Assembly (NCBI RefSeq): GCF_937859915.1
Contig: NZ_CALMAW010000113.1
Location: 29,766 to 79,298, forward strand
Direction of reading: 5' to 3'
Length of the DNA stretch: 49,533 bases
Source of the DNA: an uncultured Sphingomonas sp.
GTDB taxonomy: Bacteria > Pseudomonadota > Alphaproteobacteria > Sphingomonadales > Sphingomonadaceae
How positions within the stretch are numbered: position 1 is the stretch's first letter; each line of letters starts with the position of its first letter. The position numbers and the translations under genes were made by a program. The notes beneath the pieces were generated by a model that was not told the origin of the DNA, made no database searches, and saw only the letters and a program-made list of their open reading frames with translations. This document shows, piece by piece, positions 25,462 through 36,298 of the stretch.

Positions 25462-28461
25462 ATGATCTGCCTGCTCGACCTCGCGAACCGCCCCGATGCC
25501 GCCCCGTCCGAAGCGGGTCTGCGCTTCGATGGACACATCCGGACGCTCACGTCGCTGTTCGAGGACGATGCACCCGGCGGAACGCTGCTTGCCGTCGACG
25601 TCCGCCGCCTGCCGATCGATCACGCACTGGTGACAGAGCATCCGCGGGCCTTTGCGATGCGGCGGAGCGGATCGGACAACGCGACGGTCGATCCGCGCCG
25701 GGCGATGCCGCCGATCGGTTCGGCCTGGGCCCGGCTCCGCGACGCGTCGGCGCAGGACGCGCTGTATGCGCCGATCCTGGCGCGGCTCCGGCGCTTCTGC
25801 GAGGCCGGAACGATCGGCTTCCGCTTCGTCGCCGCTCACGCGGTCGGCGCAGCATTCCTGACGCGGTTGATCGCCGATCTGCGCGCCGATTTTCCCGATC
25901 TTGCCGTCGTCCTCGATTCCGCGGGGGTGGCCGATGCCGACCTGCGGATATTGGCGGGCGCGGCGCTGACCGGCCTGGCCGTCGCGTTCGATGCGGCCGA
26001 CCTGCGCTCCGGCGCTGCGGTCGCGCGCTATGCTCGCCTCCGCCCGATCGCGCCGCTGCTGATCGAGGTCGCGCCCGCCAACGGCGCGGCGGTCGTCGCG
26101 GCGGCGGCGGTCGGCGACGGGCTGATCCTGCCGGCGGAACTGGTCGCGGGCGATCCGCAGCGGGCGCGGGATGCGCTGGCGGTCGTGCGGCTGGTGGCGG
26201 ACAGCGATGGCGAGATGCGACGGCTGACCGGCGACGGCGCGGCGGTCACCGCGCTCCTGCGCACCGACGCACGCGACGTGCGCCACGCCGATCACGCGCT
26301 CGTCATCCTGGTCAATACGGCCGCGGTGGCGCAGCCGATCGAGGATGCCGAGCGCCTGCTGACCAATGCCGGCGCGGCGTTCGGGCCGTGCGAACCCGTC
26401 GAAGGGAGCGCCGGTCTGTCGGTGCCGCTCGGCGCCCATGACGTGCGGCTGTTCCGCACGCGCCGCGCCGAACCCATCCTGCTGGGGGCATCGCCGAATG
26501 TCGGCTCGGCGGCGGAGGCGCCGCGTGTGGTGCTCGAGGGCGTCACGCCGAGCGTCGCGGGCGGCGATTTCGCGGTCAAGCGCGTCGCCGGCGAGCGGGT
26601 CGCGGTCGAGGCGCTGATCTACGCGGACGGGCATGAACAGCTCGCCGCCGAAGTCAGATGGCGCGCCCTGGATAGCGAAGAGTGGCGGACGGCGCGGCTG
26701 GCGCAAAGCCCCAATGATCGCTGGACCGGCGAATTGACGCTCGACCGGCTCGGCCGCCACGAGTTCGTGATCGAAGGCTGGCTCGACCGCTTCGGCGGTT
26801 TCCGGCGCGATTTCGGCAAGAAGCTCGACGCCGGCGTCGCGCAACCCGTCGATCATGCCGAGGGTGTCGCGCTGATCCGGCAGGCAGCGGAGCGATCCGT
26901 CGGCGACCTGCGCGCCGCGCTGACCGACTGGGCGGAGCGTGCCACGAAGGCGTCGACGGAGCCGGATCGCAGCGCGGCACTGCTGCTGTCGCCCGAACTC
27001 GCCTCGGTGATGGACCGCGCCGACGACCGCTTGCATGCCATCGTCTCGCGCGGCCAGGCGATCGACGCCGAGCGGCTGCAGGCGCGCTATTCGAGCTGGT
27101 ACGAGCTCTTCCCGCGCTCGATGACCGACAGCAAGGATCGCCACGGCACCTTCGCCGACGTGATCGATCATCTGCCGCGCATCCGCGACATGGGCTTCGA
27201 CACGCTCTACTTCCCGCCGATCCATCCGATCGGCACGACCAACCGCAAGGGCCCCAACAACACGCTGACCCCCGAGCCGCACGACGTCGGCAGCCCCTAT
27301 GCGATCGGATCGGCGGAGGGCGGGCACGACGCGATCCATCCCGAGCTCGGCACCTTCGACGACTTCGCCAACCTCGTGGCCGCCGCGCGCGACCACGGTC
27401 TCGAGATCGCGATCGACTTCGCGATCCAGTGCGCGCCCGATCATCCCTGGCTCAAGCAGCATCCCGGCTGGTTCGCCTGGCGGCCCGACGGCTCGATGAA
27501 ATATGCCGAGAACCCGCCAAAGAAATATCAGGACATCGTCAACGTCGATTTCTACGGCCCCGATGCCGTGCCCGGGCTGTGGCTGGCGCTGCGCGACGTC
27601 GTGCTGCTGTGGGCCGAGCACGGCGTCAAAACCTTCCGCGTCGACAATCCGCACACCAAGCCGCTGCCCTTCTGGGAGTGGATGATCGCCGACGTCCGCG
27701 CGCGCCACCCCGACGCGATCTTCCTCGCCGAGGCGTTCACGCGACCCAACATGATGTACCGCCTCGCCAAGGTCGGCTTTTCGCAGAGCTATACCTATTT
27801 CACCTGGCGCGACGGCAAGCAGGAGCTGGTCGACTATGTCACCGAGCTGACGACGACCGCGCCCAAAGACTTCTACCGCCCGCATTTCTTCGTCAACACG
27901 CCCGACATCAACCCGCCCTATCTGCAGACTTCGGGCCGCGCGGGCTTCCGCATCCGCGCGGTGCTGGCGGCGACCTTGTCGGGGCTGTTCGGCGTCTATT
28001 CGGGGTTCGAGCTGTGCGAGAGCGCGGCGCTGCCCGGCCGCGAGGAATATCTCGACAGCGAGAAATATGAGATCCGCCCCCGCGACTACAACGCGCCCGG
28101 CAACATCGTCGCCGACATCACATTGCTCAACCGACTGCGCCGCGCGCATCCCGCGCTGCAGACGCATTTGAACACGCGTTTTTTCCCCGCGTACAACGAC
28201 AACATCATCTATTACGCCAAGCCCGAGCCCGACGGCACCGGCATGATCCTCGTCATGGTCAATCTCGATCCGCACCACGCGCAGGAAGCGACGTTCGAGC
28301 TGCCTTTGTGGGAGTTTGGCATCCCCGACGACGGCCGCATCGCGGTCCACGATCTGGTCGGCGGCTACCGCTTCGACTGGACCGGCAAGACGCAGTGGAT
28401 CCGGCTGGACCCGAGCGAACCCTATCGCATCTGGCGCATCGCGCCCGGAGAGACTGCATGA
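25462..28461 (+). CDS. glgE: Alpha-1,4-glucan:maltose-1-phosphate maltosyltransferase with degenerate N-terminal GH13-like half
   Basis: Extends alpha-glucan with maltose from maltose-1-phosphate. About 999 residues from ATG 25462; TTG 25411 or 25450 would lengthen it slightly. Actinobacterial GlgE is about 650-700 residues. The C-terminal two thirds hold a DUF3416-like beta domain (about 355-465), then the GH13_3 barrel. Catalytic sites: VDNPHTKP (nucleophile Asp728), FLAEAFTRP (Glu757) and NTPDINPPYLQ (Asp815). The first 350 residues look like a second, decayed GH13 unit: VDVRRLPIDH in place of region I, GFRFVAA (119-125) with Val123 where the catalytic Asp should be, then a beta-rich end. 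Its stop overlaps the treS start (ATGA), so the operon is coupled. Confidence 0.95.
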   Translation: MICLLDLANRPDAAPSEAGLRFDGHIRTLTSLFEDDAPGGTLLAVDVRRLPIDHALVTEHPRAFAMRRSGSDNATVDPRRAMPPIGSAWARLRDASAQDALYAPILARLRRFCEAGTIGFRFVAAHAVGAAFLTRLIADLRADFPDLAVVLDSAGVADADLRILAGAALTGLAVAFDAADLRSGAAVARYARLRPIAPLLIEVAPANGAAVVAAAAVGDGLILPAELVAGDPQRARDALAVVRLVADSDGEMRRLTGDGAAVTALLRTDARDVRHADHALVILVNTAAVAQPIEDAERLLTNAGAAFGPCEPVEGSAGLSVPLGAHDVRLFRTRRAEPILLGASPNVGSAAEAPRVVLEGVTPSVAGGDFAVKRVAGERVAVEALIYADGHEQLAAEVRWRALDSEEWRTARLAQSPNDRWTGELTLDRLGRHEFVIEGWLDRFGGFRRDFGKKLDAGVAQPVDHAEGVALIRQAAERSVGDLRAALTDWAERATKASTEPDRSAALLLSPELASVMDRADDRLHAIVSRGQAIDAERLQARYSSWYELFPRSMTDSKDRHGTFADVIDHLPRIRDMGFDTLYFPPIHPIGTTNRKGPNNTLTPEPHDVGSPYAIGSAEGGHDAIHPELGTFDDFANLVAAARDHGLEIAIDFAIQCAPDHPWLKQHPGWFAWRPDGSMKYAENPPKKYQDIVNVDFYGPDAVPGLWLALRDVVLLWAEHGVKTFRVDNPHTKPLPFWEWMIADVRARHPDAIFLAEAFTRPNMMYRLAKVGFSQSYTYFTWRDGKQELVDYVTELTTTAPKDFYRPHFFVNTPDINPPYLQTSGRAGFRIRAVLAATLSGLFGVYSGFELCESAALPGREEYLDSEKYEIRPRDYNAPGNIVADITLLNRLRRAHPALQTHLNTRFFPAYNDNIIYYAKPEPDGTGMILVMVNLDPHHAQEATFELPLWEFGIPDDGRIAVHDLVGGYRFDWTGKTQWIRLDPSEPYRIWRIAPGETA

Positions 28462-31400
28462 CCGACGTCGAAGGCCCCGCGGCCGATCCCTTGTGGTACA
28501 AGGATGCGGTCATCTATCAGCTGCATCTCAAATCCTTCTTCGATTCCAACAATGACGGGATCGGCGATTTCGAGGGGCTCCTCGCCAAGCTCGATTATAT
28601 CGTCGATCTCGGCGTCACGACGATCTGGCTGCTGCCCTTCTACCCGAGCCCGCGCCGCGACGACGGCTACGACATCGCCGAATATCGCGACGTCTCGCCC
28701 GACTATGGCACGCTCGACGACGTCCGCGCCTTCGTCGACGCGGCGCACGCCCGCGGCCTCAGGATCATCACCGAACTCGTCATCAACCACACATCGGACC
28801 AGCACCCCTGGTTCCAAGCCGCGCGCAAGGCGCCCAAGGGCAGCCCCGAGCGCGATTTCTACGTCTGGTCCGACGACAACACGCTCTATACCGGCACGCG
28901 GATCATCTTCCTCGACACCGAAAAGTCCAACTGGACGTGGGACGAGGAGGCGCAGCAATATTTCTGGCACCGCTTCTACTCGCACCAGCCCGATCTCAAC
29001 TTCGACAATCCGGCGGTGATGGCCGAGGTGCTGTCGGTGATGCACTTCTGGCTCGATCTCGGCATCGACGGCCTCCGGCTCGACGCGATCCCCTATCTGA
29101 TCGAGCGCGACGGCACCTCGAACGAGAACCTCCCCGAGACCCACGACGTGCTGAAGCAGATCCGCGCCGATCTCGACGCGCATTATCCCGACCGCATGCT
29201 GCTCGCCGAGGCGAACATGTGGCCCGAGGACACGCAGCAATATTTCGGTGGAAGCCAGGATGGCAGCGGCGACGAATGCCATATGGCGTTCCACTTCCCG
29301 CTGATGCCGCGCATGTACATGGCGGTGGCGCAGGAGGATCGCTTCCCGATCACCGACATCATGCGCCAGACGCCCGAAATCCCCAAGAACTGCCAATGGG
29401 CGATCTTCCTGCGCAACCATGACGAGCTGACGCTCGAAATGGTCACCGACTCCGAGCGCGACTATCTCTGGAACACCTATGCGTCGGACAAGCGCGCGCG
29501 GATCAACCTTGGCATTCGTAGGCGTCTCGCGCCGCTGATGGAGCGCGACCGCAGGCGCATCGAGTTGATGAACGCGCTGCTGCTGACCATGCCCGGCACG
29601 CCGGTCATGTATTATGGCGACGAGATCGGGATGGGCGACAATGTCTATCTCGGCGACCGCGACGGCGTGCGCACTCCGATGCAATGGTCCTCCGACCGAA
29701 ACGGGGGTTTCTCGCGGGCGGACCCCGCCAGCCTCGCGCTGCCACCGATCATGGACCCGCTCTACGGCTTTCAGGCGATCAACGTCGAGGCGCAGACCGG
29801 CGACCGCCATTCGCTGCTCAACTGGCTCAAGCGTATGCTCGCGGTGCGCTCGGAGCATCAGGCGTTCGGGCGCGGCACGCAGCGCTTCCTCAAGCCCGCC
29901 AACCGCCGCATCCTCGCCTATCTGCGCGAATATGAGGGCGACACCATCCTGTGCGTCGCCAATCTCGGCCGCACCGCGCAGGCGGTCGAGCTCGATCTCC
30001 ACGAGTTCGAAAGCCGCGTGCCGATCGAGCTGACCGGCGCCGCCGCCTTCCCCGCGATCGGGCAGCTGCCCTATCTGCTGACACTGCCGCCCTACGGCTT
30101 CCTCTGGTTCCGGCTCGCGACCGATGTCGATGCGCCCGATTGGGCGAGTTCGGCCCCAGGCGTCGAGATCGAGCGCTATACCTTCGTGCTGCGGCCCGAC
30201 CTCGCCGATGTCGGGCTCGGCGCCAATCGCGGCGTGCTCGAGCATGACATCCTCACCGCCTATGTCCCGCAGCGCCGCTGGTTCGGCGCCAAGGACGAGA
30301 CGATCGAGACGGTGTCGATCGTGCGCATGACTGAGCTGCCCCAGGCGCAGGACCTGCTGCTCGCCGAGATCGAGGTGACCACGCCGAGCGGCACCGCGCG
30401 CTACACGCTGCCGCTCGGCATCGTCTGGGAGGGCGAGCAGCCCGGCCGCTTCGCCTCGGCGCTGGCGCTGGCGCGCGTGCGCCGCGGGCGCAACGTCGGT
30501 CTGCTGACCGATGGCTTTGCGCTCGCCGGCTTCCCCGCTGCGGTGCTGACCGCGCTGCGCGACAATAGCTGCGTGGCGGTAGAGGGCGGCGCGCCGCGCT
30601 TCACCGCACACGACGGTCTCGACATCGCGCCCGACATCGCGCCGCGCTGGCTGAGCGCCGAACAGTCGAACAGCTCGATGCTGCTCGGCGAGGAGGCGGT
30701 GCTCAAACTGCTGCGCAAGATCACGCCGGGGGTCCATCCCGAGGTCGAGATGGTCAGCTATCTGAGCGCCCAGGGCTTCGCCAACGTGCCGCCGATCCTT
30801 GGCGAGGTGCGGCTGGAGGAGAATGGAGAATCGAGCTTGGTGATGCTCGTCCAGCGCTTCGTCCACAACCAGGGCGACGGCTGGGAATGGACGCTGGGCA
30901 CGCTCGAGCGGCTCGCGACCGACGTCGAGGGCGGGCTCGAGAATTACGAGAATTTCGCCTGCCATCTCGGTGGCCGGCTCGCCGAGATGCACGCGATTCT
31001 AGCAAGGCCCAGCGAGGATCCGGCATTCGCGCCCGAGCCGATGTCGGCGGAGGATTGCACGGCGCTCGCCGAGCGCGTCGCCAAGCAGCTCGACGGCGCT
31101 CTGGGTCTGCTGCGCGACATGGACGATGGCGACGCCCACATGCTGATCGAACGCCGGGATGCGATCGTCGCGGCGATCCATGCGGTGACGCCCAAGGCCG
31201 AGGGCCTGGCGCGCACGCGCATCCACGGCGACCTGCACCTCGGGCAGATGCTCGTCACCGGCAGCGACGTCATGCTGATCGACTTCGAGGGCGAGCCCGC
31301 GCGACCGCTCGCCGAGCGTCGCGGCAAGGACCTGCCCCTGCGCGATGTCGCCGGCGTGCTGCGCTCGTTCGACTATGCCTCCGCGGTCGCGCGGCGCGCG

Positions 31401-31661
31401 CTGCCGGCGGGCGCCGATACCGAGGAGGCGCGGACCAGCGAACGCTATGCCGAGTTCCGCGACCGTGCCGCGGCGCTGTTCCTGTCGGGCTATTCGGGCA
31501 CCAGCGACCGGACGATCGACCCGCTGCTCGACGTCTTCCTGCTCGAGAAGGCCGCCTATGAGGTCGCCTATGAGGCGGCCAACCGGCCGGACTGGATCGG
31601 CGTGCCCGTCTCGGGTCTCGCACGGGCCGCCGGCCGTCTATTGAACAGGGAACAGGCATGA
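28458..31661 (+). CDS. treS: Trehalose synthase - maltokinase fusion (TreS-Pep2)
   Basis: 1067 residues joining two enzymes. The N-terminal GH13_16 trehalose synthase interconverts trehalose and maltose: [26 protein letters not shown] (nucleophile Asp209), [11 protein letters not shown] (Glu251), [10 protein letters not shown] (Asp322). After about residue 560 a Pep2-type maltokinase domain phosphorylates maltose to maltose-1-phosphate: [20 protein letters not shown], then the kinase catalytic [10 protein letters not shown] and the metal-binding [10 protein letters not shown]. Fusion channels the product to GlgE, encoded just upstream with a 4-bp overlap. The stop overlaps the glgB start (ATGATG). 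The earlier in-frame start at 28308 lies inside glgE and is not used. Confidence 0.97.
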   Translation: MTDVEGPAADPLWYKDAVIYQLHLKSFFDSNNDGIGDFEGLLAKLDYIVDLGVTTIWLLPFYPSPRRDDGYDIAEYRDVSPDYGTLDDVRAFVDAAHARGLRIITELVINHTSDQHPWFQAARKAPKGSPERDFYVWSDDNTLYTGTRIIFLDTEKSNWTWDEEAQQYFWHRFYSHQPDLNFDNPAVMAEVLSVMHFWLDLGIDGLRLDAIPYLIERDGTSNENLPETHDVLKQIRADLDAHYPDRMLLAEANMWPEDTQQYFGGSQDGSGDECHMAFHFPLMPRMYMAVAQEDRFPITDIMRQTPEIPKNCQWAIFLRNHDELTLEMVTDSERDYLWNTYASDKRARINLGIRRRLAPLMERDRRRIELMNALLLTMPGTPVMYYGDEIGMGDNVYLGDRDGVRTPMQWSSDRNGGFSRADPASLALPPIMDPLYGFQAINVEAQTGDRHSLLNWLKRMLAVRSEHQAFGRGTQRFLKPANRRILAYLREYEGDTILCVANLGRTAQAVELDLHEFESRVPIELTGAAAFPAIGQLPYLLTLPPYGFLWFRLATDVDAPDWASSAPGVEIERYTFVLRPDLADVGLGANRGVLEHDILTAYVPQRRWFGAKDETIETVSIVRMTELPQAQDLLLAEIEVTTPSGTARYTLPLGIVWEGEQPGRFASALALARVRRGRNVGLLTDGFALAGFPAAVLTALRDNSCVAVEGGAPRFTAHDGLDIAPDIAPRWLSAEQSNSSMLLGEEAVLKLLRKITPGVHPEVEMVSYLSAQGFANVPPILGEVRLEENGESSLVMLVQRFVHNQGDGWEWTLGTLERLATDVEGGLENYENFACHLGGRLAEMHAILARPSEDPAFAPEPMSAEDCTALAERVAKQLDGALGLLRDMDDGDAHMLIERRDAIVAAIHAVTPKAEGLARTRIHGDLHLGQMLVTGSDVMLIDFEGEPARPLAERRGKDLPLRDVAGVLRSFDYASAVARRALPAGADTEEARTSERYAEFRDRAAALFLSGYSGTSDRTIDPLLDVFLLEKAAYEVAYEAANRPDWIGVPVSGLARAAGRLLNREQA

Positions 31662-33856
31662 TGCCGTATGACGACGATCTCAGCGCGCTCACCGTCGCGC
31701 TGATCGAGGGGCGGCTCGACGATCCCTTCGCCTTCCTCGGGCCGCATCGCACCGACGACGGCACGATCGTGCGCACCTTCCAGCCGGGCGCCGAATCGGT
31801 GTCGCTGGTCGCGCGTGAGGGCGGCGCGGCGCTGGGCACGCTCCAGGACCAGGGCGGTGGCCTGTTCACCGGCTCGCTCGAGGGTGACGCGCCCTATGCG
31901 CTGAGCATCAGCTGGCCGGGCGGCGCCGTGCAGCAGACCGAGGATGCCTACGCCTTCGGGCCGTTCCTCGGCGATCTCGACCTCCACCTGTTCACCGAGG
32001 GCCGGCATTGGGATCTCGGCCGCGTGTTTGGCGCGCAGCCCAAGACGATTGACGGCGTTGCCGGCGTCGGCTTCTCGGTGTGGGCGCCCAATGCGCGCCG
32101 CGTCTCGGTGATCGGTGATTTCAACGGCTGGGACGGTCGCCGCCACCCGATGCGGCTGCGCCACGGCGCGGGCATCTGGGAGCTGTTCGTGCCGCGGGTC
32201 GGCGCGGGGACGGCGTACAAGTTCGAGATTGCCGGCGCCGACGGCAGCGTCGTCGAGAAGGCCGACCCGATCGCACGCGCGACCGAATTGCCGCCGGCGC
32301 AGGCGTCGGTCGTCGCCCCCGCTGCGGATTACAGCTGGTTCGACGGCGACTGGATGGCGGAGCGGGCGCAGCGCCAGCGCGCCGACGCGCCGATCTCGAT
32401 CTACGAGGTCCATGCCGGCTCGTGGCTGCGGCCCGAGGGCGAACCGCTGGGCACGCTCGGCTGGCACGCGCTCGCCGACCGGCTGATCCCCTATGTCAGC
32501 GAGATGGGCTTCACCCATGTCGAGCTGCTGCCGATCATGGAGCATCCCTTCGCGGGCAGCTGGGGCTATCAGCCGCTTTCGCAGTTCGCGCCCTCGTCGC
32601 GCTTCGGCTCGGCCGACGAGTTCGCCTATTTCGTCGACGAGTGTCACCGCGCCGGGATCGGCGTGATCCTCGACTGGGTGCCGGCCCACTTCCCGACCGA
32701 TGCGCACGGCCTCGCCCATTTCGACGGCACCCATCTCTACGAGCATGCCGATCCGCGCGAAGGCTTCCACCAGGACTGGAACACGCTGATCTACAATCTC
32801 GGCCGCAAGGAGGTGGCGGGCATGCTGCTCGCCTCGGGCCTGTGGTGGCTGGAAACCTTCCATGTCGACGGGCTGCGCGTCGATGCCGTCGCCTCGATGC
32901 TCTACCGCGACTACAGCCGCAACGCCGGCGAGTGGGTGCCCAACCAATATGGCGGACGCGAGAATCTCGAATCGGTCGAGTTCCTCAAGCGGCTCAACCT
33001 GCTGGTCGAGGAGCGCGCGCCGGGCGCGATCACGCTCGCCGAGGAGTCGACCGCCTGGCCGGGCGTCTCCGCGCCGGTGGCACAGGGCGGGCTCGGCTTC
33101 GACTATAAGTGGAACATGGGCTGGATGCACGACACGCTTCAATATGTGGAGCGCGATCCGCTCTACCGGAGCTGGCATCACGGCGAGCTCACCTTCGGGA
33201 TCGTCTATGCCTATTCGGAGCGCTTCGTGCTGCCGATCAGCCATGACGAAGTGGTCCACGGCAAGGGCTCGCTGATCGGCAAGATGCCCGGCGACCGCTG
33301 GCGGCAGTTCGCCAATCTGCGCGCCTATCTTGCCTTCATGTGGACGCATCCCGGCAAGAAACTGCTCTTCATGGGCTCCGAGATCGCGCAATATCGCGAG
33401 TGGAACCATGACGGCGAGATCGAGTGGGGGCTGATCGACCAGCCCGACCATGCGCAGATGCAGGCGCTGGTCCGCACGCTCAACCGGCTCTATGCCGACG
33501 AGCCCGCGCTGCACCAGCGCGACGCCGATCCGCGCGGCTTCCAGTGGATCGTCGGCGACGATGCCGCGGGCAGCGTGTTCGTCTATGCACGCTATGGCGC
33601 GGAGGGCACCGCCCCGATCGTCGTGCTGCTCAACATGACGCCCGACGCGCGGACCGACTATCCGATCGGTCTGCCGCAGGTCGGGCGGTGGAAGGAACTG
33701 CTCAACACCGATGCCGCGTCGTTCGGCGGCGGCAATATCGGCAATGGCGGCTGGGTGGAGGCATCGGGCGAGGGCTCGCACGGCCTGCCGGCCAGCGCGC
33801 GCGTGACGATCCCGCCGCTCGGCGCCGTGCTGCTCCGCTATGAGGCCGGCGCCTGA
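31658..33856 (+). CDS. glgB: 1,4-alpha-glucan branching enzyme
   Basis: Creates alpha-1,6 branches in glucan. 732 residues: two N-terminal CBM48-like domains (the second around [20 protein letters not shown]), the GH13_9 barrel and a C-terminal beta domain. Catalytic blocks are [17 protein letters not shown] (nucleophile Asp409), [11 protein letters not shown] (Glu462) and [12 protein letters not shown] (His-Asp pair). It is the last gene of the coupled glgE-treS/pep2-glgB operon, so the operon encodes the GlgE route from trehalose to branched glucan. glgA and glgC are not in the window. Confidence 0.98.
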   Translation: MMPYDDDLSALTVALIEGRLDDPFAFLGPHRTDDGTIVRTFQPGAESVSLVAREGGAALGTLQDQGGGLFTGSLEGDAPYALSISWPGGAVQQTEDAYAFGPFLGDLDLHLFTEGRHWDLGRVFGAQPKTIDGVAGVGFSVWAPNARRVSVIGDFNGWDGRRHPMRLRHGAGIWELFVPRVGAGTAYKFEIAGADGSVVEKADPIARATELPPAQASVVAPAADYSWFDGDWMAERAQRQRADAPISIYEVHAGSWLRPEGEPLGTLGWHALADRLIPYVSEMGFTHVELLPIMEHPFAGSWGYQPLSQFAPSSRFGSADEFAYFVDECHRAGIGVILDWVPAHFPTDAHGLAHFDGTHLYEHADPREGFHQDWNTLIYNLGRKEVAGMLLASGLWWLETFHVDGLRVDAVASMLYRDYSRNAGEWVPNQYGGRENLESVEFLKRLNLLVEERAPGAITLAEESTAWPGVSAPVAQGGLGFDYKWNMGWMHDTLQYVERDPLYRSWHHGELTFGIVYAYSERFVLPISHDEVVHGKGSLIGKMPGDRWRQFANLRAYLAFMWTHPGKKLLFMGSEIAQYREWNHDGEIEWGLIDQPDHAQMQALVRTLNRLYADEPALHQRDADPRGFQWIVGDDAAGSVFVYARYGAEGTAPIVVLLNMTPDARTDYPIGLPQVGRWKELLNTDAASFGGGNIGNGGWVEASGEGSHGLPASARVTIPPLGAVLLRYEAGA

Positions 33857-33919
33857 TCGGCTGAGACCAGCCGTGGCGCCAAATGTGCCTGTCGCGCGTT
33901 TTCGCGGCAGGAGAAAGAC

Positions 33920-34090
33920 ATGGTTACGGAGCAGAAAAACAGCCCGCAACCGACGTCCCAGCCGGCGCGGGACCGCAGCGTCTGGGATGTCGCACGCGAA
34001 GCGTTCGAAAATAGCCTGATCGAGGGTGACGGTGCGGAAAGCCGGCGCAAGCCGGGCCGCCGGGCGCAGACCGAGCCGCGGTCCGGCTAG
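33920..34090 (+). CDS. Small basic hypothetical protein (56 residues)
   Basis: ORF MVTEQKNSPQPTSQPARDR, then SVWDVAREAFENSLIEGDG and a basic tail RRKPGRRAQTEPRSG. AGGAG lies six bases before the ATG. It follows glgB by 63 bp on the same strand and could be its last co-transcribed gene. The central segment would form an amphipathic helix; the ends look disordered. No family recognised. Confidence 0.55.
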   Translation: MVTEQKNSPQPTSQPARDRSVWDVAREAFENSLIEGDGAESRRKPGRRAQTEPRSG

Positions 34091-34110
34091 GAGCGACGAC
34101 CCCGCATCCC

Positions 34111-34208
34111 GTTCCCCGGCGCAGGCCGGGGCCCAGGCCCCACGTCGCCGGCGGGCGCATCCGCTTGCCACGGGCGCAGGAACTGGGCCCCGGCGTCCGC
34201 CGGGGAAC
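34111..34208. repeat. REP/BIME-like inverted repeat, CCCCGGCGCAG family (second copy)
   Basis: Arms 34111-34136 and 34183-34208 are inverted copies (GTTCCCCGGCG...GGGGCCCAG), related to the element at 10148-10240. It again lies between convergent gene ends (the 56-residue ORF and cmk). Confidence 0.8.
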
Positions 34209-34225
34209 GCTCTATCGCGAACGCC

Positions 34226-34843
34226 CTACCGGGCCTGTTCGACCAGCGCGATCGCCGCCGCGACCGCCGCGTCGACACCAAGATCGCTGGTCTCTAGCAA
34301 TGCCGCGTCGTCGGCCTGGCGGAGCGGCGCGATCCCGCGGCCCGAGTCGCGCGCGTCGCGGGCGCGGATGTCGGCCAGCACATGGTCGTAGCTGACCGCG
34401 AGGCCGTGACCGGTCAACTCGGCGAAGCGCCGCTGCGCACGCACCTCGGGCGAGGCGGTGACGAACAATTTGGCCCGCGCCTCGGGCGCGATCACCGTGC
34501 CGATGTCGCGCCCGTCGAGCACCGCGCCGCCCGGCGCATGCGCGAAGTCGCGCTGGCGTTCGAGCAGCGCGGCGCGGACCACGGGATGCGCCGACACGAT
34601 CGAGGCGGCGCGCGCGGCAGCTTCGCTCTTGAGCCCCGGGTCGCTGAGCAGCGTATCCTCGAACCCGCAGGCGCGGAACGCATCGCCCTCGTCGGACGGA
34701 TCGCCGCCGCTGCGGAGCACCGCGATGCCCACCGCCCGGTAGAGCAGCCCGGTGTCGAGATGCGGCAGTCCGTAATGGCGGGCGAGCGCCCTGGCGATCG
34801 TGCCCTTGCCCGAGGCGGCGGGGCCGTCGACGGCGATGATCAT
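34226..34843 (-). CDS. cmk: Cytidylate kinase
   Basis: Phosphorylates CMP and dCMP with ATP. 205 residues; the P-loop is [15 protein letters not shown], followed by [23 protein letters not shown], the [18 protein letters not shown] region and the [20 protein letters not shown] lid complete the family pattern. The start is ATG 34843, preceded by GGAAGG. It overlaps the aroA stop by four bases (ATGA), so aroA-cmk is one unit. rpsA, a frequent downstream neighbour in proteobacteria, is absent here. Confidence 0.97.
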   Translation of the reverse strand: MIIAVDGPAASGKGTIARALARHYGLPHLDTGLLYRAVGIAVLRSGGDPSDEGDAFRACGFEDTLLSDPGLKSEAAARAASIVSAHPVVRAALLERQRDFAHAPGGAVLDGRDIGTVIAPEARAKLFVTASPEVRAQRRFAELTGHGLAVSYDHVLADIRARDARDSGRGIAPLRQADDAALLETSDLGVDAAVAAAIALVEQAR

Positions 34844-36189
34844 AGATTGCCTTCCCACTGTTCGGCGCCGAGCGTCGCCATCATCGCGACGAAGCTCGGG
34901 AAGCTCGTCGCGATCGGCGCGCGATCGTCGACCGTCACCGGCATCCGGCAGGCGAGCGAAGCGACCGCGAAGCTCATCGCGATGCGGTGATCGAGATGCG
35001 TCGCGACGACCGCGCCGCCCGCGAGCGGGTCGCCGCCGGTGCCGTCGATGATCAGCCCGTCCTCGACCTCCTCGACGGTCGCGCCGATCGCGCGCAGCCC
35101 CGCCGCCATTACCGCGATGCGATCCGATTCCTTGACGCGCAGCTCGTCGAGCCCGCGCAGCACCGACCGCCCCTGTGCCAGCGCGCAGGCGACGAACAGG
35201 ATCGGAAATTCGTCGACCATGCTGGGCACGATCGACGGCGGCACCTCGATCCCGCGCAGCGCGGACGCCTTCACCCGCAGATCGGCGACGGGCTCGCCGC
35301 CGACGGTGCGCTCGTTCTCGAAGCCGATGTCGCCGCCCATCGCGCGCAGCATCTCGTAAAGGCCGGCGCGCGTCGGGTTGAGGCCGACATTGGCGATCAC
35401 GATCTCGGAGCCCGGAACGATCAGCGCGGCGACCGCCGGAAACCCCGCCGAGGACGGATCGCCCGGCACGACGATCTGCTGCGGCCGGAGCTCCGCCTCG
35501 CCGGTGAGCGCGATGATCCGGGTGCCGTCGGCCTGCGTCTCGACGCTGATCTCGGCACCGAAGCCGCGCAACATCCGCTCGCTATGATCGCGCGTGGGCA
35601 CCGGCTCGACCACACGCGTGATCCCCGGCGTGTTGAGCCCGGCGAGCAGCACCGCTGACTTGACCTGCGCCGACGCCACCGGCAGCCGGTATTCGATCGG
35701 CACCGCCGGACAGATCCCGCGGACCATCAGCGGCAGCCGCCCTCCGGGGCTTGCGGTGAACTCGGCGCCGGTGCGCGACAGCGGCTCGATCACCCGCGCC
35801 ATCGGCCGCTTCGACAGCGAGGCGTCGCCGATGAAGGTCGCGCTGATCGCATGGCTCGACACCAGCCCCATCAGCAGCCGCGTCGAGGTGCCCGAATTGC
35901 CCATGTCGAGCGCGCTCGCGGGCTGGAGCAGGCCGCCGACGCCGACGCCGTCGATCGTCCACGCGCCGTCGTCGCCGCGCATGATCGTCGCCCCCATGGC
36001 GCGCATCGCGGCCGCGGTGGCGAGCACGTCCTCGCCCTCGAGCAATCCCTCGACGCGACTCGTCCCCACCGCCAGCGCGGACAGCATCAGCGCGCGGTGC
36101 GAGATCGACTTGTCGCCGGGCACGGTGACGCGGCCGGCGAGCGGGCGGGGCGCCGTGAGGCGCAGTGTCTGGGGCGGGGGCGGGGTCAT
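34840..36189 (-). CDS. aroA: 3-phosphoshikimate 1-carboxyvinyltransferase (EPSP synthase), class II
   Basis: Joins PEP to shikimate-3-phosphate in aromatic amino-acid synthesis. 449 residues. [70 protein letters not shown] and [10 protein letters not shown] match the CP4-type class II enzymes closely. The PEP/glyphosate loop reads [12 protein letters not shown]: Gly100 stands where CP4 has Ala100, so glyphosate sensitivity is predicted. ATG 36189 is the family start. It is divergent from the FYDLN gene (109-bp gap) and coupled to cmk. Confidence 0.98.
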   Translation of the reverse strand: MTPPPPQTLRLTAPRPLAGRVTVPGDKSISHRALMLSALAVGTSRVEGLLEGEDVLATAAAMRAMGATIMRGDDGAWTIDGVGVGGLLQPASALDMGNSGTSTRLLMGLVSSHAISATFIGDASLSKRPMARVIEPLSRTGAEFTASPGGRLPLMVRGICPAVPIEYRLPVASAQVKSAVLLAGLNTPGITRVVEPVPTRDHSERMLRGFGAEISVETQADGTRIIALTGEAELRPQQIVVPGDPSSAGFPAVAALIVPGSEIVIANVGLNPTRAGLYEMLRAMGGDIGFENERTVGGEPVADLRVKASALRGIEVPPSIVPSMVDEFPILFVACALAQGRSVLRGLDELRVKESDRIAVMAAGLRAIGATVEEVEDGLIIDGTGGDPLAGGAVVATHLDHRIAMSFAVASLACRMPVTVDDRAPIATSFPSFVAMMATLGAEQWEGNL

Positions 36190-36298
36190 AGGGCCCGGGC
36201 TTTTGACAGCCGCCCCCCGCTATGGCAAGGCGCGGCCCGCGAGCCGTCGGCGTTTCCCGCCTGGCGGCCTCCTTCAAGCAATTGGATGTGAACGAGAC

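Noticed and set aside
25219..28350. 1043-codon minus-strand frame opposite glgE
   Set aside because: Shadow caused by high GC and third-position bias; the plus strand has a complete catalytic GlgE.
28422..34171. Long minus-strand frames (856 and 867 codons) opposite treS-pep2 and glgB
   Set aside because: Composition typical of antisense shadows, and no motif of a known family.
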